Origin: Synergistetes bacterium JGI 0000079-D21
GTDB lineage: Bacteria > Synergistota > Synergistia > Synergistales > 79-D21
NCBI GenBank assembly: GCA_000402835.1
Contig: AQRZ01000036.1
Location: 1-9,828, forward strand
Direction: 5' to 3'
DNA length: 9,828 bases
In this document: piece after piece, positions 1-7,708 of the stretch
How the letters are laid out: the number at the start of each line of letters is the position of its first letter
How positions within the stretch are numbered: the first letter of the stretch is position 1
Notes under the pieces: model-generated
Database searches by the model: none
What the model saw: only the letters and a program-made list of their open reading frames with translations
Told to the model about the DNA's origin: nothing
Position numbers and translations under genes: made by a program

Positions 1-95
1 CCAATTGACGGGAGGTGAGGGAATGGCCCAGGCGGAACGTTATGGCTATACGGTAGCACGCCTGAGGGCGATGGAAAATCGCCTCCTGGATTCCG
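1..95 (+). repeat. left arm of a 95-bp perfect inverted repeat
   Basis: Bases 1-95 are identical to the reverse complement of 7709-7803, with no mismatch. Identity stops at base 96 (g here, a in the other copy). The left side is cut by the window edge, so 95 bp is a minimum. The arm contains the last codon and stop of the ATPase E subunit (3-8), the Shine-Dalgarno of subunit C (11-18), and the first 24 codons of subunit C. It has no features of a mobile element terminus: it is simply the E/C gene junction present twice. Confidence 0.97.
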
Positions 96-1039
96 GTGCT
101 TTTCAGCGGATGCTGGATGCAGAGGACCTGCAGGGAGCACTCAAGGTTCTCAACGAGACCTGCTATTCGTCCTGGCTCGTTGAGATGAAGAACGAGGGCG
201 CTTTTGACGGGGCCATCGAGGCCGAGTTGAACTACGTGTACAGAGAAACCGAGCAATTTGTCCCTGACAGGGCTCTGGTCACCCTCTGCAAAATGCCTTA
301 CGACTTCCACAACATCAAGGTGTTGTTGAAAAGCTCCTTCCTGCAGAAAGCCGGCGGGGTGCGGCGATGGGATCTCCTGACTTGGCTGGGAAACGTTTCC
401 CCCGAGTTTTTGATCGAATCCCTCGAATCGGAAGATTACCGTCTCCTGCCTTTCGGTCTGAGAAGCGCGGTACCGCGGTGCCTGGCGCAATGGGAACAGT
501 TCCATGACATCCTCGAAATCGAGCGGCAGCTGGACGACCTCCTTTTTTCCGAAATGTTGAAGTTGGCCGCGAAGCTCGAACGGAAAGGTGTGATGGAATG
601 GGTCCAGGGAAGGATCGATGCGGAAAACGTCCGAAACCTCCTGAGGCTCCGCCGGTTGCAGGTGGAGAACAGCAGGATTGCCGGGTTCATGCACGAGGGG
701 GGCATCATTTCGATTGAACGCCTCCTTTCCCTGACGAGCGAGCCCCTGGAAAGCTGGGGAAGGATCCTGGCTTACACCGACCTGACAGGAGCGCTGGCGG
801 AGCTTCAGGAGATCTCCGATTTCGACCGGCTCATCGTAGACGTGGAAAAAGCACTGGACGACTACGTCCTCAGGGTTGTCGAGCAGACGCGGTTCAGTAC
901 CGCTTCTCCCGAGTATGTCCTTTACTACCTTTGGTTGAAGGAAATGGAAGCGAAGAATGTCCGGATCATCCTTGTCGGCAAGGCAAACGGAGCCAACAGG
1001 GACGTCCTGAGGGGGTTGCTGCGGCATGTCAGCGGTTAG
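23..1039 (+). CDS. ntpC: V-type ATP synthase subunit C (central connector, AC39/d family)
   Basis: Subunit C is the funnel-like connector joining the central stalk (D/F) to the membrane K ring of V/A-type ATPases. The 338-residue product fits the usual length of roughly 330-345. It is largely helical and soluble, and its C-terminus carries the family-typical stretch YYLWLKEMEAKNVRIILVGK, followed by a short helix ending HVSG. I place the start at ATG 23, not the in-frame TTG at 5. GGAGGTGA at 11-18 sits 4 nt before that ATG, and the TTG overlaps the end of the E gene. The gene follows the E stop (6-8) by 14 nt and overlaps the next gene by 14 nt, as in a translationally coupled operon. Its first 95 bp of context recur inverted at 7709-7803, so the promoter and upstream genes are not on this side of the window. 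Confidence 0.93.
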   Translation: MAQAERYGYTVARLRAMENRLLDSGAFQRMLDAEDLQGALKVLNETCYSSWLVEMKNEGAFDGAIEAELNYVYRETEQFVPDRALVTLCKMPYDFHNIKVLLKSSFLQKAGGVRRWDLLTWLGNVSPEFLIESLESEDYRLLPFGLRSAVPRCLAQWEQFHDILEIERQLDDLLFSEMLKLAAKLERKGVMEWVQGRIDAENVRNLLRLRRLQVENSRIAGFMHEGGIISIERLLSLTSEPLESWGRILAYTDLTGALAELQEISDFDRLIVDVEKALDDYVLRVVEQTRFSTASPEYVLYYLWLKEMEAKNVRIILVGKANGANRDVLRGLLRHVSG

Positions 1040-1367
1040 CAGAAACCGGTCGATGGCTGCTCTCGGCGATTACGAGAGCGTCCTTCCCTTTCAGGCGGTC
1101 GGTATTGAGCCCCATGTGCTCGAAGACGGATCGGAGACGGAGGCGAAAATGGTCCTGAACGAACTCGTGCTGAAAAAATACGCCGTGGTCTTCGTCGTCG
1201 AGGATTGGTACGAGCGCATGAAGGAACGGATCGAGGAAATCAACGAAAAGGAAGACACGAGCATCGTTCCCATCCCCGGACTTCGGGGATCGAGAGGCTT
1301 GGGGTTCAAGTCGATCAAGTCGAGCGTCGAACGGGCAGTCGGGATGGACATTTTTTCCGTGAAGTAA
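1026..1367 (+). CDS. ntpG: V-type ATP synthase subunit F (central stalk; NtpG in Enterococcus naming)
   Basis: Subunit F binds subunit D in the central rotor shaft. The 113-residue product shows the family pattern: an N-terminal beta strand running to G(D/E)[11 protein letters not shown], a central strand YAVVFVVED followed by a helix, then the strand SIVPIPG and a C-terminal helix [12 protein letters not shown]. Most homologues are about 100-105 residues and start just before the first strand. The ATG at 1053 would give a more typical N-terminus but lacks a visible Shine-Dalgarno, while ATG 1026 has a GAGGGGG about 9-10 nt upstream within the C gene. I therefore keep 1026, which overlaps the C gene by 14 nt, but the start is uncertain by 9 codons. 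It lies between subunits C and A, the usual place in bacterial V-ATPase operons. Confidence 0.9.
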   Translation: MSAVSRNRSMAALGDYESVLPFQAVGIEPHVLEDGSETEAKMVLNELVLKKYAVVFVVEDWYERMKERIEEINEKEDTSIVPIPGLRGSRGLGFKSIKSSVERAVGMDIFSVK

Positions 1368-1379
1368 TCGGAACAGGTT

Positions 1380-1384
1380 GGAGG
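1380..1384 (+). promoter_or_regulatory. Shine-Dalgarno of subunit A that fixes a GTG start
   Basis: GGAGG at 1380-1384 lies 8 nt before GTG 1393, which is in frame with subunit A. It overlaps the more upstream in-frame TTG (1378-1380), which therefore cannot be the start it serves. An out-of-frame ATG sits at 1391-1393, overlapping the GTG by one base. Confidence 0.75.
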
Positions 1385-1392
1385 CGATCCAT

Positions 1393-3186
1393 GTGGCCGT
1401 AGGGAAGTCGGTAAAGGGAAAAATCAGCAAAATCTCCGGGCCGCTCGTTGTTGCCAGCGGAATGACGGGCGCAGGGATGTATGACGTGGTCCGGGTCGGA
1501 AACCTTGGGCTTGTCGGAGAAATCATCGAACTGAAAGGGGACCTGGCCTCTGTCCAGGTATATGAAGAAACTTCCGGGCTGATGCCTGGTGAGCCGGTCA
1601 TCAGCACGGGTGCGCCCTTGAGCGTGGAGCTGGGCCCGGGCATGATCGAGCAGTTCTACGATGGCGTTCAGCGCCCTCTGAACGCGATTGAGGAAAAGGC
1701 GCAGAGCCCTTTTATCTCACGCGGCATCAACGTCCCAGCCATCGACCGGAACAGGAAGTGGACCTTCAAGGCCAAGGCGAAGAAGGGGGACTCCGTGGCG
1801 TCGGGAGATGTGCTCGGGGTTGTCCAGGAAACCGTCCTCGTGGAACACCGGATTATGGTTCCGCCGGGCGTCCAAGGGACGATTGAGGAAATCCGCGAAG
1901 GGGATTTTACCGTTGAAGAGACCATCGCGGTTCTCGTAGATGGCGCAGAACGCAGGGAGATCCAGATGCTCCAGCGTTGGCCCGTTCGTACGCCCCGTCC
2001 TGTTGCCAGGCGCCTTCCCCCGGTTGTTCCCTTGACGACCGGTCAGCGCGTTGTCGACATGTTCTTCCTGATCGCCCGGGGGGGAACCGCCTGCGTTCCG
2101 GGGCCGTTCGGATCCGGGAAGACCGTCATCCAGCACCAGCTGGCAAAATGGGCCGATGCGGAAATCGTCGTCTATATCGGGTGTGGGGAGCGGGGGAACG
2201 AGATGACGGACGTCCTTCTGGAATTCCCTGAACTCGAAGATCCGCGATCGGGGCAACCGCTGATGAAGCGGACGGTTCTCATCGCCAACACCTCGAACAT
2301 GCCCGTTGCCGCCCGGGAGGCCTCGATCTACACGGGGATCACGATTGCCGAGTATTACCGTGACATGGGCTACTCGGTCGCCTTGATGGCGGATTCGACG
2401 AGCCGCTGGGCGGAAGCGCTGCGGGAAATTTCCGGTCGGCTTGAGGAAATGCCCGGTGAAGAGGGATACCCGGCCTACCTCGGAACCCGACTGGCATCCT
2501 TCTATGAACGTGCTGGTCGAGCGATTTGTCTCGGTAAGGAAAGGGTCGAAGGGGCCGTCAGCGTCATCGGCGCCGTTTCCCCTCCTGGGGGCGACCTGTC
2601 CGAGCCCGTGACACAGAATACCCTTCGCGTCACGAAAGTATTTTGGGGTCTGGATGCAAGCCTCGCCTACCAGAGGCATTTTCCTGCGATCAACTGGCTT
2701 AGCAGTTACTCTCTCTACGCCGAGAAGCTGGGAGAGTACTGGGATGGTATTTATGACGGCGAGTGGGCCAAGAATCGAATCCAAGCCATGTCGTTGCTGG
2801 AGGACGAAGATCGCCTGAAGGAAATCGTCCGCCTGGTCGGAATCGATTCCCTTTCCAAAGAAGAGCGGATGATCCTCGAAACGGCGAAATCCCTCCGGGA
2901 GGATTTCCTTCACCAGAACGCATTCCACGAAGTGGACACCTACGCCTCGATGGACAAGCAGTTCAAGATGCTGAGGAACATCCTGACATTCCACCACCTG
3001 GCGATGGAGGCGCTGAAGCGTGGAGCGGCCCTGAAGGACATCGCGGAAATGGAAATCAGGGAACGCATCACCCGCATGCGGTATGTTGACGAGAAGGAAC
3101 TGCAATTGCTGGATCAGCTTGAAGAGGACATCAAGAAGGAAATCGGCAATCTGATGCCGGCTGGGGGTGAGGTCCATGTTGCCTAG
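1393..3186 (+). CDS. ntpA: V-type ATP synthase catalytic subunit A
   Basis: Subunit A is the catalytic nucleotide-binding subunit of the A3B3 head, hydrolysing or making ATP. The 597-residue length is typical. Order of features: an N-terminal beta barrel (about residues 1-75), the non-homologous insert that marks A from B (about 110-190), then the P-loop GPFGSGKT (237-244) with K243 and T244 as phosphate and Mg ligands. The motif GCGERGNEM follows, with the probable catalytic Glu266, then the Walker B region [11 protein letters not shown] (329-339), and a helical C-terminal domain. The GTG start at 1393 is chosen from the GGAGG at 1380-1384. It begins 25 nt after the F stop and overlaps subunit B by 11 nt, consistent with coupled translation. 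No active-site residue appears to be missing, so the gene looks fully functional. Confidence 0.97.
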   Translation: MAVGKSVKGKISKISGPLVVASGMTGAGMYDVVRVGNLGLVGEIIELKGDLASVQVYEETSGLMPGEPVISTGAPLSVELGPGMIEQFYDGVQRPLNAIEEKAQSPFISRGINVPAIDRNRKWTFKAKAKKGDSVASGDVLGVVQETVLVEHRIMVPPGVQGTIEEIREGDFTVEETIAVLVDGAERREIQMLQRWPVRTPRPVARRLPPVVPLTTGQRVVDMFFLIARGGTACVPGPFGSGKTVIQHQLAKWADAEIVVYIGCGERGNEMTDVLLEFPELEDPRSGQPLMKRTVLIANTSNMPVAAREASIYTGITIAEYYRDMGYSVALMADSTSRWAEALREISGRLEEMPGEEGYPAYLGTRLASFYERAGRAICLGKERVEGAVSVIGAVSPPGGDLSEPVTQNTLRVTKVFWGLDASLAYQRHFPAINWLSSYSLYAEKLGEYWDGIYDGEWAKNRIQAMSLLEDEDRLKEIVRLVGIDSLSKEERMILETAKSLREDFLHQNAFHEVDTYASMDKQFKMLRNILTFHHLAMEALKRGAALKDIAEMEIRERITRMRYVDEKELQLLDQLEEDIKKEIGNLMPAGGEVHVA

Positions 3187-4594
3187 GGAGTACCGAACCA
3201 TCACCAACCTTTCAGGACCGCTGATGGTTGTCGAGAAAGTCAACGAGGTCCGCTACGACGAACTGGTGGAAATCGAACTGGATTCGGGGGAAAGAAGAAG
3301 GGGCCGTGTTCTCGAAATCACGACGGACAAGGCGCTGGTCCAGGTTTTCGAAGGGACGACGGGGATCGACTGCGAATCGACCAAGGTGCGTTTTCTCGGG
3401 AAGGTCTTGACCCTTCCCGTAAGCCGGACAATGCTCGGACGCATCTTCAACGGCCGAGGTGAACCCCTCGACGGGGGAACCGGAGTGATCCCGGAAGCGC
3501 TGCTGGACATCAACGGGAACCCGATCAACCCCTATTCGAGGGACTTTCCGTCAGAGTTCATCCAGACAGGGATTTCGACGATCGACGGAATGAACCCACT
3601 GGTTCGGGGACAGAAGCTCCCGATTTTTTCGGGTAGCGGCCTACCGCACAACCGGATGGCGGCACAGATCGCGCGCCAGGCTTCGGTCATCAGCGGGCAT
3701 GAGGCTTTCGCCGTCGTGTTTGCAGCGATGGGGATCACCTTTGAGGAAGCCTCGTTTTTCATGGAGGATTTCAGGAAGACCGGGGCGATCGAGCGGACAG
3801 TCATGTTCGTGAACCTTGCGGACGACCCGGCCATCGAACGGATTACGACTCCCCGCCTGGCCCTCACGGCAGCGGAATACCTGGCCTTCGAGTGCGACAT
3901 GCATGTCCTGGTCATCCTGACGGACTTGACCAACTACTGCGAAGCCCTCCGGGAAATCTCCGCAGCCCGGAAAGAAGTCCCTGGGCGACGAGGATACCCC
4001 GGGTACCTGTACACGGACCTCGCGACCATGTACGAGCGTGCCGGGCGACTCAGGGGGAGGAAGGGATCGATCACGCAGCTTCCCATCCTGACGATGCCCG
4101 AGGATGACAAGACGCATCCGATTCCGGACCTTACGGGTTACATCACCGAGGGACAGATCATCCTCAGCCGAGGCCTTCACAGAAAGGGGATTTACCCGCC
4201 CGTGGACGTGATGCCCTCGCTCTCCCGCCTGAAAGACAAGGGGATTGGCAAGGGGAAGACCCGGGAAGATCACGCCGATCTCATGAACCAGCTCTTTGCG
4301 GCCTATGCCCGGGGCAAGGAAGCGAAGGAACTCGCGATCATCCTCGGGGAAGGGGCCCTGACCGAGGAGGACAAGGCTTTCGCCCGATTTGCCGATGCTT
4401 TTGAAGACCGATATGTCAGGCAGGGCGAATATGAAAACAGGAAGGTCGAAGAAACGCTGGCCCTGGGGTGGGAATTGCTGACGATGATCCCTGTGCGGGA
4501 ACTGAAGCGCGTGAGGGATGCCTACGTTGAGAAATATCTCAAGCCGCTCCTGAACGAACGGGAGGCAAACGAATCGGAAGCCGTTCTGTCCTAA
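3176..4594 (+). CDS. ntpB: V-type ATP synthase regulatory subunit B
   Basis: Subunit B alternates with A in the A3B3 head and contributes the arginine finger but does not itself catalyse ATP turnover. The 472-residue product opens with [17 protein letters not shown], the usual B-type N-terminal barrel. Where A has a P-loop, B has SGSGLPHN (residues 152-159), the degenerate non-catalytic form. This distinguishes it from A and from F-type beta. Further family blocks are [37 protein letters not shown] and [12 protein letters not shown] followed by LSR, where the Arg near residue 332 is the likely arginine finger. ATG 3176 is preferred over GTG 3167 because the GGGGGTGA at 3163-3170 is well spaced only for the ATG. 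The gene overlaps A by 11 nt and is followed by D after 13 nt. Confidence 0.96.
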   Translation: MLPREYRTITNLSGPLMVVEKVNEVRYDELVEIELDSGERRRGRVLEITTDKALVQVFEGTTGIDCESTKVRFLGKVLTLPVSRTMLGRIFNGRGEPLDGGTGVIPEALLDINGNPINPYSRDFPSEFIQTGISTIDGMNPLVRGQKLPIFSGSGLPHNRMAAQIARQASVISGHEAFAVVFAAMGITFEEASFFMEDFRKTGAIERTVMFVNLADDPAIERITTPRLALTAAEYLAFECDMHVLVILTDLTNYCEALREISAARKEVPGRRGYPGYLYTDLATMYERAGRLRGRKGSITQLPILTMPEDDKTHPIPDLTGYITEGQIILSRGLHRKGIYPPVDVMPSLSRLKDKGIGKGKTREDHADLMNQLFAAYARGKEAKELAIILGEGALTEEDKAFARFADAFEDRYVRQGEYENRKVEETLALGWELLTMIPVRELKRVRDAYVEKYLKPLLNEREANESEAVLS

Positions 4595-4607
4595 GGAGGG
4601 CGAACCG

Positions 4608-5234
4608 ATGGCGAAACGATTGAATGTGAACCCGAACCGCATGGAGTTGTCCAGGCTGAAAAAACGCCTGGTGGTTGCGAAGAGGGGACACAAGCTCCTG
4701 AAGGACAAGCAGGATGCTCTGATCAAGGAATTCCTTGGGAGGGCAAGGGCGATCAAACTCTTAAGGGAACAGCTCGAGAGTGAACTCGCGGAATGTTACC
4801 GCAGCTTTCTGCTGGCGCGGGCGCAGACCTTGCCGGCCATGCTGGAGCAGGCTTTGATGATCTCCGGGGCTTCCTGCAGCTTGGAAGTTGCCTACAGGAA
4901 CGTCATGAGCGTCATTGTCCCTGAGTACACGGTCAAGCAGGGCGGAGGGGGCCTCAGCTACGGGCTCGCGACCTCTCCCGGCAGCCTCGATATCGCCCTG
5001 GAAAAGTTTTCCAACCTGATCACACGGCTGATCAAGCTTGCAGCAGACGAGAAAGCCCTGAAACTCATGGCTACCGAGATCGAGAGGACACGGCGGCGCG
5101 TGAACGCACTCGAGCATGTCATGATCCCCTCTTTTAAGGAAACGATCCGGGATATCACGATGAAATTGGACGAGATGGAGCGGTCAAGCCAGAGCCGACT
5201 GATGGTGATCAAGGAAATCGTCCGCTCGCACTAG
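4608..5234 (+). CDS. ntpD: V-type ATP synthase subunit D (central rotor shaft)
   Basis: Subunit D forms the long coiled-coil shaft that turns inside the A3B3 head. The 208-residue product starts MAKRLNVNPNRMELSRLKKR and continues with KRGHKLLKDKQDALI, the conserved N-terminal signature of the family. Long N- and C-terminal helices flank a more variable middle with the glycine-rich stretch KQGGGGLSYGLA. The C-terminal helix includes ERTRRRVNALEHVMIPS, also a family block. AGGAGGG at 4594-4600 overlaps the B stop codon and is 7 nt before ATG 4608. It is the last ATPase gene in this orientation; the next gene starts 11 nt downstream. Confidence 0.95.
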   Translation: MAKRLNVNPNRMELSRLKKRLVVAKRGHKLLKDKQDALIKEFLGRARAIKLLREQLESELAECYRSFLLARAQTLPAMLEQALMISGASCSLEVAYRNVMSVIVPEYTVKQGGGGLSYGLATSPGSLDIALEKFSNLITRLIKLAADEKALKLMATEIERTRRRVNALEHVMIPSFKETIRDITMKLDEMERSSQSRLMVIKEIVRSH

Positions 5235-5245
5235 GGCCGAGGAAC

Positions 5246-5767
5246 ATGAACAGTCTGAATTTCTCTTGCCAATGGAAGCTGGACACGGCGGAAGCGGCCT
5301 TTGTCGCCGCCTCCGCCGTCCTTGTCGGTTCGGTCTTTCTTGGAAAGGACACGAGCGTTTGGTATGGAGTCGTCCTGCGGGGAGACCTGAAAAGCATCCG
5401 GATCGGGGCCCGGTCCAATATCCAGGACGGTGCCGTGCTGCACGTCACGCGTGAGTTGGGCGTAGAGATCGGCACCGACGTGACGGTTGGACATGGGGCG
5501 ATCCTGCATGGCTGTTGCATCGAGCGGGAATGCCTGATCGGAATGGGGGCGATCCTGCTGGATGGAGTGCAGATCGGGGAGGGATCCGTTGTCGCAGCCG
5601 GGAGCCTTGTCCCGGAAGGGCAAAATGTGCCGCCCGGGAACCTGGTCATGGGAGTGCCGGCAAAGGTCGTTCGTCCCATCCGACCGGAGGAACGGATTCG
5701 GATCCGCGAGCTGGCGGCCTCATACGTGGAGCTCGCGATTTTGCACTCTGCCATTAAATCGTCCTGA
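5246..5767 (+). CDS. gamma-class carbonic anhydrase-like hexapeptide-repeat protein
   Basis: The 173-residue protein is a left-handed parallel beta-helix of hexapeptide repeats (for example IRIGARSNIQDGAVLH and VEIGTDVTVGHGAILHG) closed by a C-terminal helix from about residue 145. His66, His83 and His88 sit where the three zinc-ligand histidines of gamma carbonic anhydrases are found (HVT, then GHxxxxH). Members of this family (YrdA/CaiE/PaaY/Cam-like) are cytoplasmic trimers. Many are only presumed to hydrate CO2, and some act differently, so activity is not proven. Only 11 nt separate it from subunit D, which argues for co-transcription with the ATPase operon. The Shine-Dalgarno is poor: GAGGA ends 1-2 nt before the ATG, and an AGGG lies further upstream. 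No gene symbol is assigned because the family has many paralogues. Confidence 0.9.
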   Translation: MNSLNFSCQWKLDTAEAAFVAASAVLVGSVFLGKDTSVWYGVVLRGDLKSIRIGARSNIQDGAVLHVTRELGVEIGTDVTVGHGAILHGCCIERECLIGMGAILLDGVQIGEGSVVAAGSLVPEGQNVPPGNLVMGVPAKVVRPIRPEERIRIRELAASYVELAILHSAIKSS

Positions 5768-5784
5768 AAGATTTGATCCTGGAG

Positions 5785-5790
5785 TAAAAT
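5785..5790 (+). promoter_or_regulatory. possible -10 element for rnpB
   Basis: TAAAAT at 5785-5790 matches the sigma-70 -10 consensus at five of six positions. It lies 6 nt upstream of 5796, where the P1 helix of RNase P RNA begins, the right distance for a transcription start. No convincing -35 is seen 16-18 nt upstream, so the element may be weak or fortuitous. Confidence 0.4.
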
Positions 5791-5795
5791 GGGTT

Positions 5796-6146
5796 CGGGG
5801 AGTATCACAAACGACCGCTGCCTCCGGTTCTTTGAGCCGGGGGGAGAGGAAAGTCCGGGCTCCAAAGGGCAGGACGCTGGATAACTTCCAGTAGGTGCGA
5901 ACCTCAGGCCAGTGCCACAGAAACAGTCCGCCGGCCACAGAGCCGGCAAGGGTGAAAAGGTGGGGTAAGAGCCCACCAGCTGTAGGGTGACCTGCAGGCT
6001 AGGCAAACCCCGTCTGGAGCAAGACCGAATAGGGGGGGATGAGGCGGCCCGCTGACCCCCGGGTACGGTCGCTTGAACTTGTGCGCAAGCCCAAGTCTAG
6101 AGAAATGGTCGTTCTTGACAGAACCCGGCTTACGGGATGCTCCCCG
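5796..6146 (+). ncRNA. rnpB: RNase P RNA, bacterial type A
   Basis: This is the catalytic RNA of RNase P, which removes tRNA 5' leaders. The universally conserved blocks are present: GAGGAAAGTCCGGGC (5846-5860), ACAGAAAC (5917-5924), GTAAGAGCCCACC (5965-5977), GCAAGACCGAATAG (6019-6032) and ACAGAACCCGGCTTAC (6118-6133), whose ends form the P4 core. Helices can be paired by hand: P1 5796-5805 with 6137-6146 (10 bp, one G-U), P2 5810-5816 with 6107-6113 (7 bp, perfect), P3 5824-5830 with 5834-5840, and P12 5930-5935 with 5942-5947. GGGTACGGTCGCTTGAAC (6061-6078) resembles the L15 region, whose GGU pairs with the tRNA CCA end. The ends are set by P1. It lies 28 nt after the carbonic anhydrase gene and immediately before a terminator. 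Confidence 0.97.
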
Positions 6147-6169
6147 CCCCCCTCCCGGGGGGTTTTTTT
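6147..6169 (+). terminator. intrinsic terminator of rnpB and probably of the ATPase operon
   Basis: CCCCCC (6147-6152) pairs with GGGGGG (6157-6162) across a TCCC loop, followed directly by seven T residues (6163-6169). It begins one base after the P1 helix of the RNase P RNA. No other terminator is visible between subunit C and this point, so it would also end read-through from the ATPase and carbonic anhydrase genes. Confidence 0.9.
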
Positions 6170-6258
6170 GTTGCCCACCACCGGAACCCGAAAGAAAAGC
6201 CCCACAGATGAACGCCCGCTAAAAAATAGGACCTCCTACCCATTATCAACCGTTTCAT

Positions 6259-6287
6259 TTGATTCAATCGGACTATACCCATAGGTT
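6259..6287 (+). promoter_or_regulatory. candidate mraZ promoter
   Basis: TTGATT at 6259-6264 and TAGGTT at 6282-6287 are separated by 17 bp, which is acceptable spacing, but the -10 matches consensus at only three positions. It is offered because the predicted start near 6294 falls just before the MraZ repeats. The interval 6170-6345 contains no other recognisable gene. Confidence 0.25.
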
Positions 6288-6300
6288 GTGAAGTGATAAA

Positions 6301-6335
6301 GTGGGCATAAGTGGGATGAAGTGTCATTATGTGGG
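6301..6335 (+). promoter_or_regulatory. MraZ-box operator repeats
   Basis: GTGGG occurs at 6301, 6311 and 6331, with a degenerate GTGTC at 6321, giving a strict 10-bp period (TGGGN boxes with 5-nt spacers). This matches the known MraZ binding sites upstream of mraZ in other bacteria. The last box runs into the Shine-Dalgarno GGGAGG (6333-6338) of mraZ. The layout predicts autoregulation of mraZ and the downstream dcw genes by MraZ. Confidence 0.85.
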
Positions 6336-6345
6336 AGGTTTTTGG

Positions 6346-6771
6346 ATGCTGGTCGGGACATTCGAACACAGGCTGGATTCAAAAGGACGCCTTGTGATTC
6401 CCGCCCGGTTCCGCGAGGAACTCGGGACCAGCATCGTGGCTTCTTTCGGGATCGACCGTTGCGTATCCATCTATTCGCTGAAGAGTTGGGAAGGAATTCT
6501 GGAAAAACTTCACAACCTGCCCTATTCGAAGGGAAAAACGCGGGACCTGATCCGGGTGCTTCTTGCTTCGGCCCACGAACTCCCAATCGACCCTGCCGGT
6601 CGTGTCCTGCTGCCGCAATCCCTTCGAGAACAGGCGGGGATCGACCAGGAGGTCAGCATCAACGGGGTTCTCGATCATCTCGAAGTTTGGGACTCCGAGG
6701 AATGGAATCGCTACAGGACCCGGGTCCTGGAAACCCTGCCGGAAATCGCCGAGGAGGTTGACGGATTTTGA
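6346..6771 (+). CDS. mraZ: MraZ, transcriptional regulator of the dcw cluster
   Basis: MraZ is a DNA-binding protein that forms rings of SpoVT/AbrB-like domains and regulates its own division and cell wall operon. The 141-residue product has the two expected half-domains: FEHRLDSKGRLVIPARFREE with DSKGR at residues 11-15, and HELPIDPAGRVLLPQSLRE with DPAGR at 82-86. ATG 6346 is chosen because GGGAGG at 6333-6338 precedes it by 7 nt and MLVGTFEHRLDSKG aligns with the usual N-terminus. The longer reading from GTG 6301 would translate the operator repeats. The stop overlaps the TTG start of rsmH (TTGA, 6768-6771), so the two are translationally coupled. Confidence 0.96.
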   Translation: MLVGTFEHRLDSKGRLVIPARFREELGTSIVASFGIDRCVSIYSLKSWEGILEKLHNLPYSKGKTRDLIRVLLASAHELPIDPAGRVLLPQSLREQAGIDQEVSINGVLDHLEVWDSEEWNRYRTRVLETLPEIAEEVDGF

Positions 6772-7688
6772 TCGAGCACACTCCGGTCCTTCTCGAAGAA
6801 GTCGTTTCGCAATTGGCCAGGGAGGGGATTCCCTCTTTTGTGGTTGATGCCACGGTGGGACTCGGAGGCTATTCGGAACGGTTTCTCATCGAGTGGCCTT
6901 CCTGTAGGGTTCTCGGGATTGACCAGGACCCCATGGCGCTGGAGCGGACCGTCGTGCGCCTGTCAAAGCCGATAGAAGAAGGGCGTTTCCGAGTTTGCGC
7001 GGGGAATTTCAGGCAGCTGGGGCAATTTGTTAAGGAATCTGGCTGGGGGATGCCGGACGGGATTGTCTTCGACCTGGGAGTTTCCAACCTCCAGCTCTCC
7101 TTGTCGGAGAGAGGATTTTCCTTCCAGGAAGACGGCCCTCTTGACATGAGGATGGGTGCCGGCGAAAAGACCGCAGGAGACTTGCTCAAGGACCTATCGG
7201 AAGCAGAACTGCGGAGGCTGTTCCGTGATTATGGCGAAGAACCGCATTCCGCGGCGATTGCCAGGGGTATCGTGAAGCACAGGGAGCAGAAAGGTCCCAT
7301 CATGACGACGGGAGAATTGGTAAACGTGATTCGAACCGTTCTTCCGGCGCCGTTGCAAAGAAAAATGAACCGGCATCCTGCCCGAAGGATCTTTCAAGCT
7401 CTGCGGATCGCTGTCAACGACGAGATGGAGGCCCTGAGGGAGGGGCTCGACCAGGCAATCCGTTCCGTCAGCGGAAATGGGTGTGTCCTGGTCGTAAGCT
7501 ATCACTCCCTTGAAGACAGGATCGTCAAGCACGCCTTCAACCAATGGGAAACGGAAGGGTTGGGACGCAGGATGCCGAGAAAGGCGATCCAGGCTTCGCC
7601 GGAGGAGATCCAGAAAAACTACAAGTCCAGGAGCGCGATGTTGCGCGTTTTTCGAATGAGCGGTTCGAAGATCGGTCCAGGGAGGTGA
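6768..7688 (+). CDS. rsmH: 16S rRNA (cytosine-1402-N4)-methyltransferase RsmH
   Basis: RsmH (MraW) transfers a methyl group from S-adenosylmethionine to N4 of C1402 in the ribosomal P site. The 306-residue product is of normal length and starts MIEHTPVLLEEV, the family's N-terminus. The SAM site is visible as VVDATVGLGGYSE (D27, G31, G33, G34) with GIDQDP (D52), followed by FDLGVSNLQLS (101-111) and GPLDMRM (123-129). NRHPARRIFQALRIAVNDE and YHSLEDRIVK are further signature blocks. The start is TTG 6768, served by GAGGAGG at 6751-6757, with no ATG or GTG available nearby. The C-terminus contains the next gene's Shine-Dalgarno: GGGAGGTGA includes the stop codon. It is the second gene of the dcw operon and should be followed by ftsL and a penicillin-binding protein gene, which are missing here. 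Confidence 0.97.
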   Translation: MIEHTPVLLEEVVSQLAREGIPSFVVDATVGLGGYSERFLIEWPSCRVLGIDQDPMALERTVVRLSKPIEEGRFRVCAGNFRQLGQFVKESGWGMPDGIVFDLGVSNLQLSLSERGFSFQEDGPLDMRMGAGEKTAGDLLKDLSEAELRRLFRDYGEEPHSAAIARGIVKHREQKGPIMTTGELVNVIRTVLPAPLQRKMNRHPARRIFQALRIAVNDEMEALREGLDQAIRSVSGNGCVLVVSYHSLEDRIVKHAFNQWETEGLGRRMPRKAIQASPEEIQKNYKSRSAMLRVFRMSGSKIGPGR

Positions 7689-7694
7689 AGAGCG

Positions 7695-7708
7695 ATGCCG
7701 TCTCCGGT
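7695..7708 (+). pseudogene. first codons of the next dcw gene (ftsL position), cut at the junction
   Basis: GGAGGTGA at 7681-7688 is followed after 6 nt by ATG 7695 and the codons M-P-S-P-V before the sequence turns into the reverse complement of the ATPase E/C region at 7709. A strong ribosome binding site with correct spacing, overlapping the rsmH stop, is what is expected for ftsL or an equivalent. The reading frame stays open to 8396 only because it runs antisense through the E subunit gene, and that part shows no FtsL features. The fragment is too short to identify by sequence, so the identity rests on gene order only. Confidence 0.5.

Noticed and set aside
1717..3243. 508-codon open frame on the minus strand
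   Set aside because: It is entirely antisense to the catalytic subunit A, has no ribosome binding site context and no recognisable motif. It is open because of high GC and codon bias on the opposite strand.
3641..4756. 371-codon open frame on the minus strand
   Set aside because: It is antisense to subunits B and D with shadow-like composition and no family motif.
5209..6006. 265-codon minus-strand frame over the carbonic anhydrase gene and rnpB
   Set aside because: It lies antisense to a clear protein and overlaps the structured RNase P RNA, and its Ser/Pro/Arg-rich product matches nothing I recognise.
6039..6284. Small plus-strand ORF across the 3' end of rnpB and the spacer
   Set aside because: It overlaps conserved RNase P RNA and the terminator stem, with no ribosome binding site or protein family features. 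The spacer 6170-6300 shows no gene.
6301..6340. Short tandem repeat or CRISPR-like array
   Set aside because: The 10-bp periodic GTGGG units are far too short for CRISPR and fit MraZ operator boxes immediately before mraZ.
6301..6345. Upstream GTG start for mraZ at 6301
   Set aside because: It would translate the operator repeats and adds 15 residues absent from MraZ proteins. ATG 6346 has a proper Shine-Dalgarno and the canonical N-terminus.
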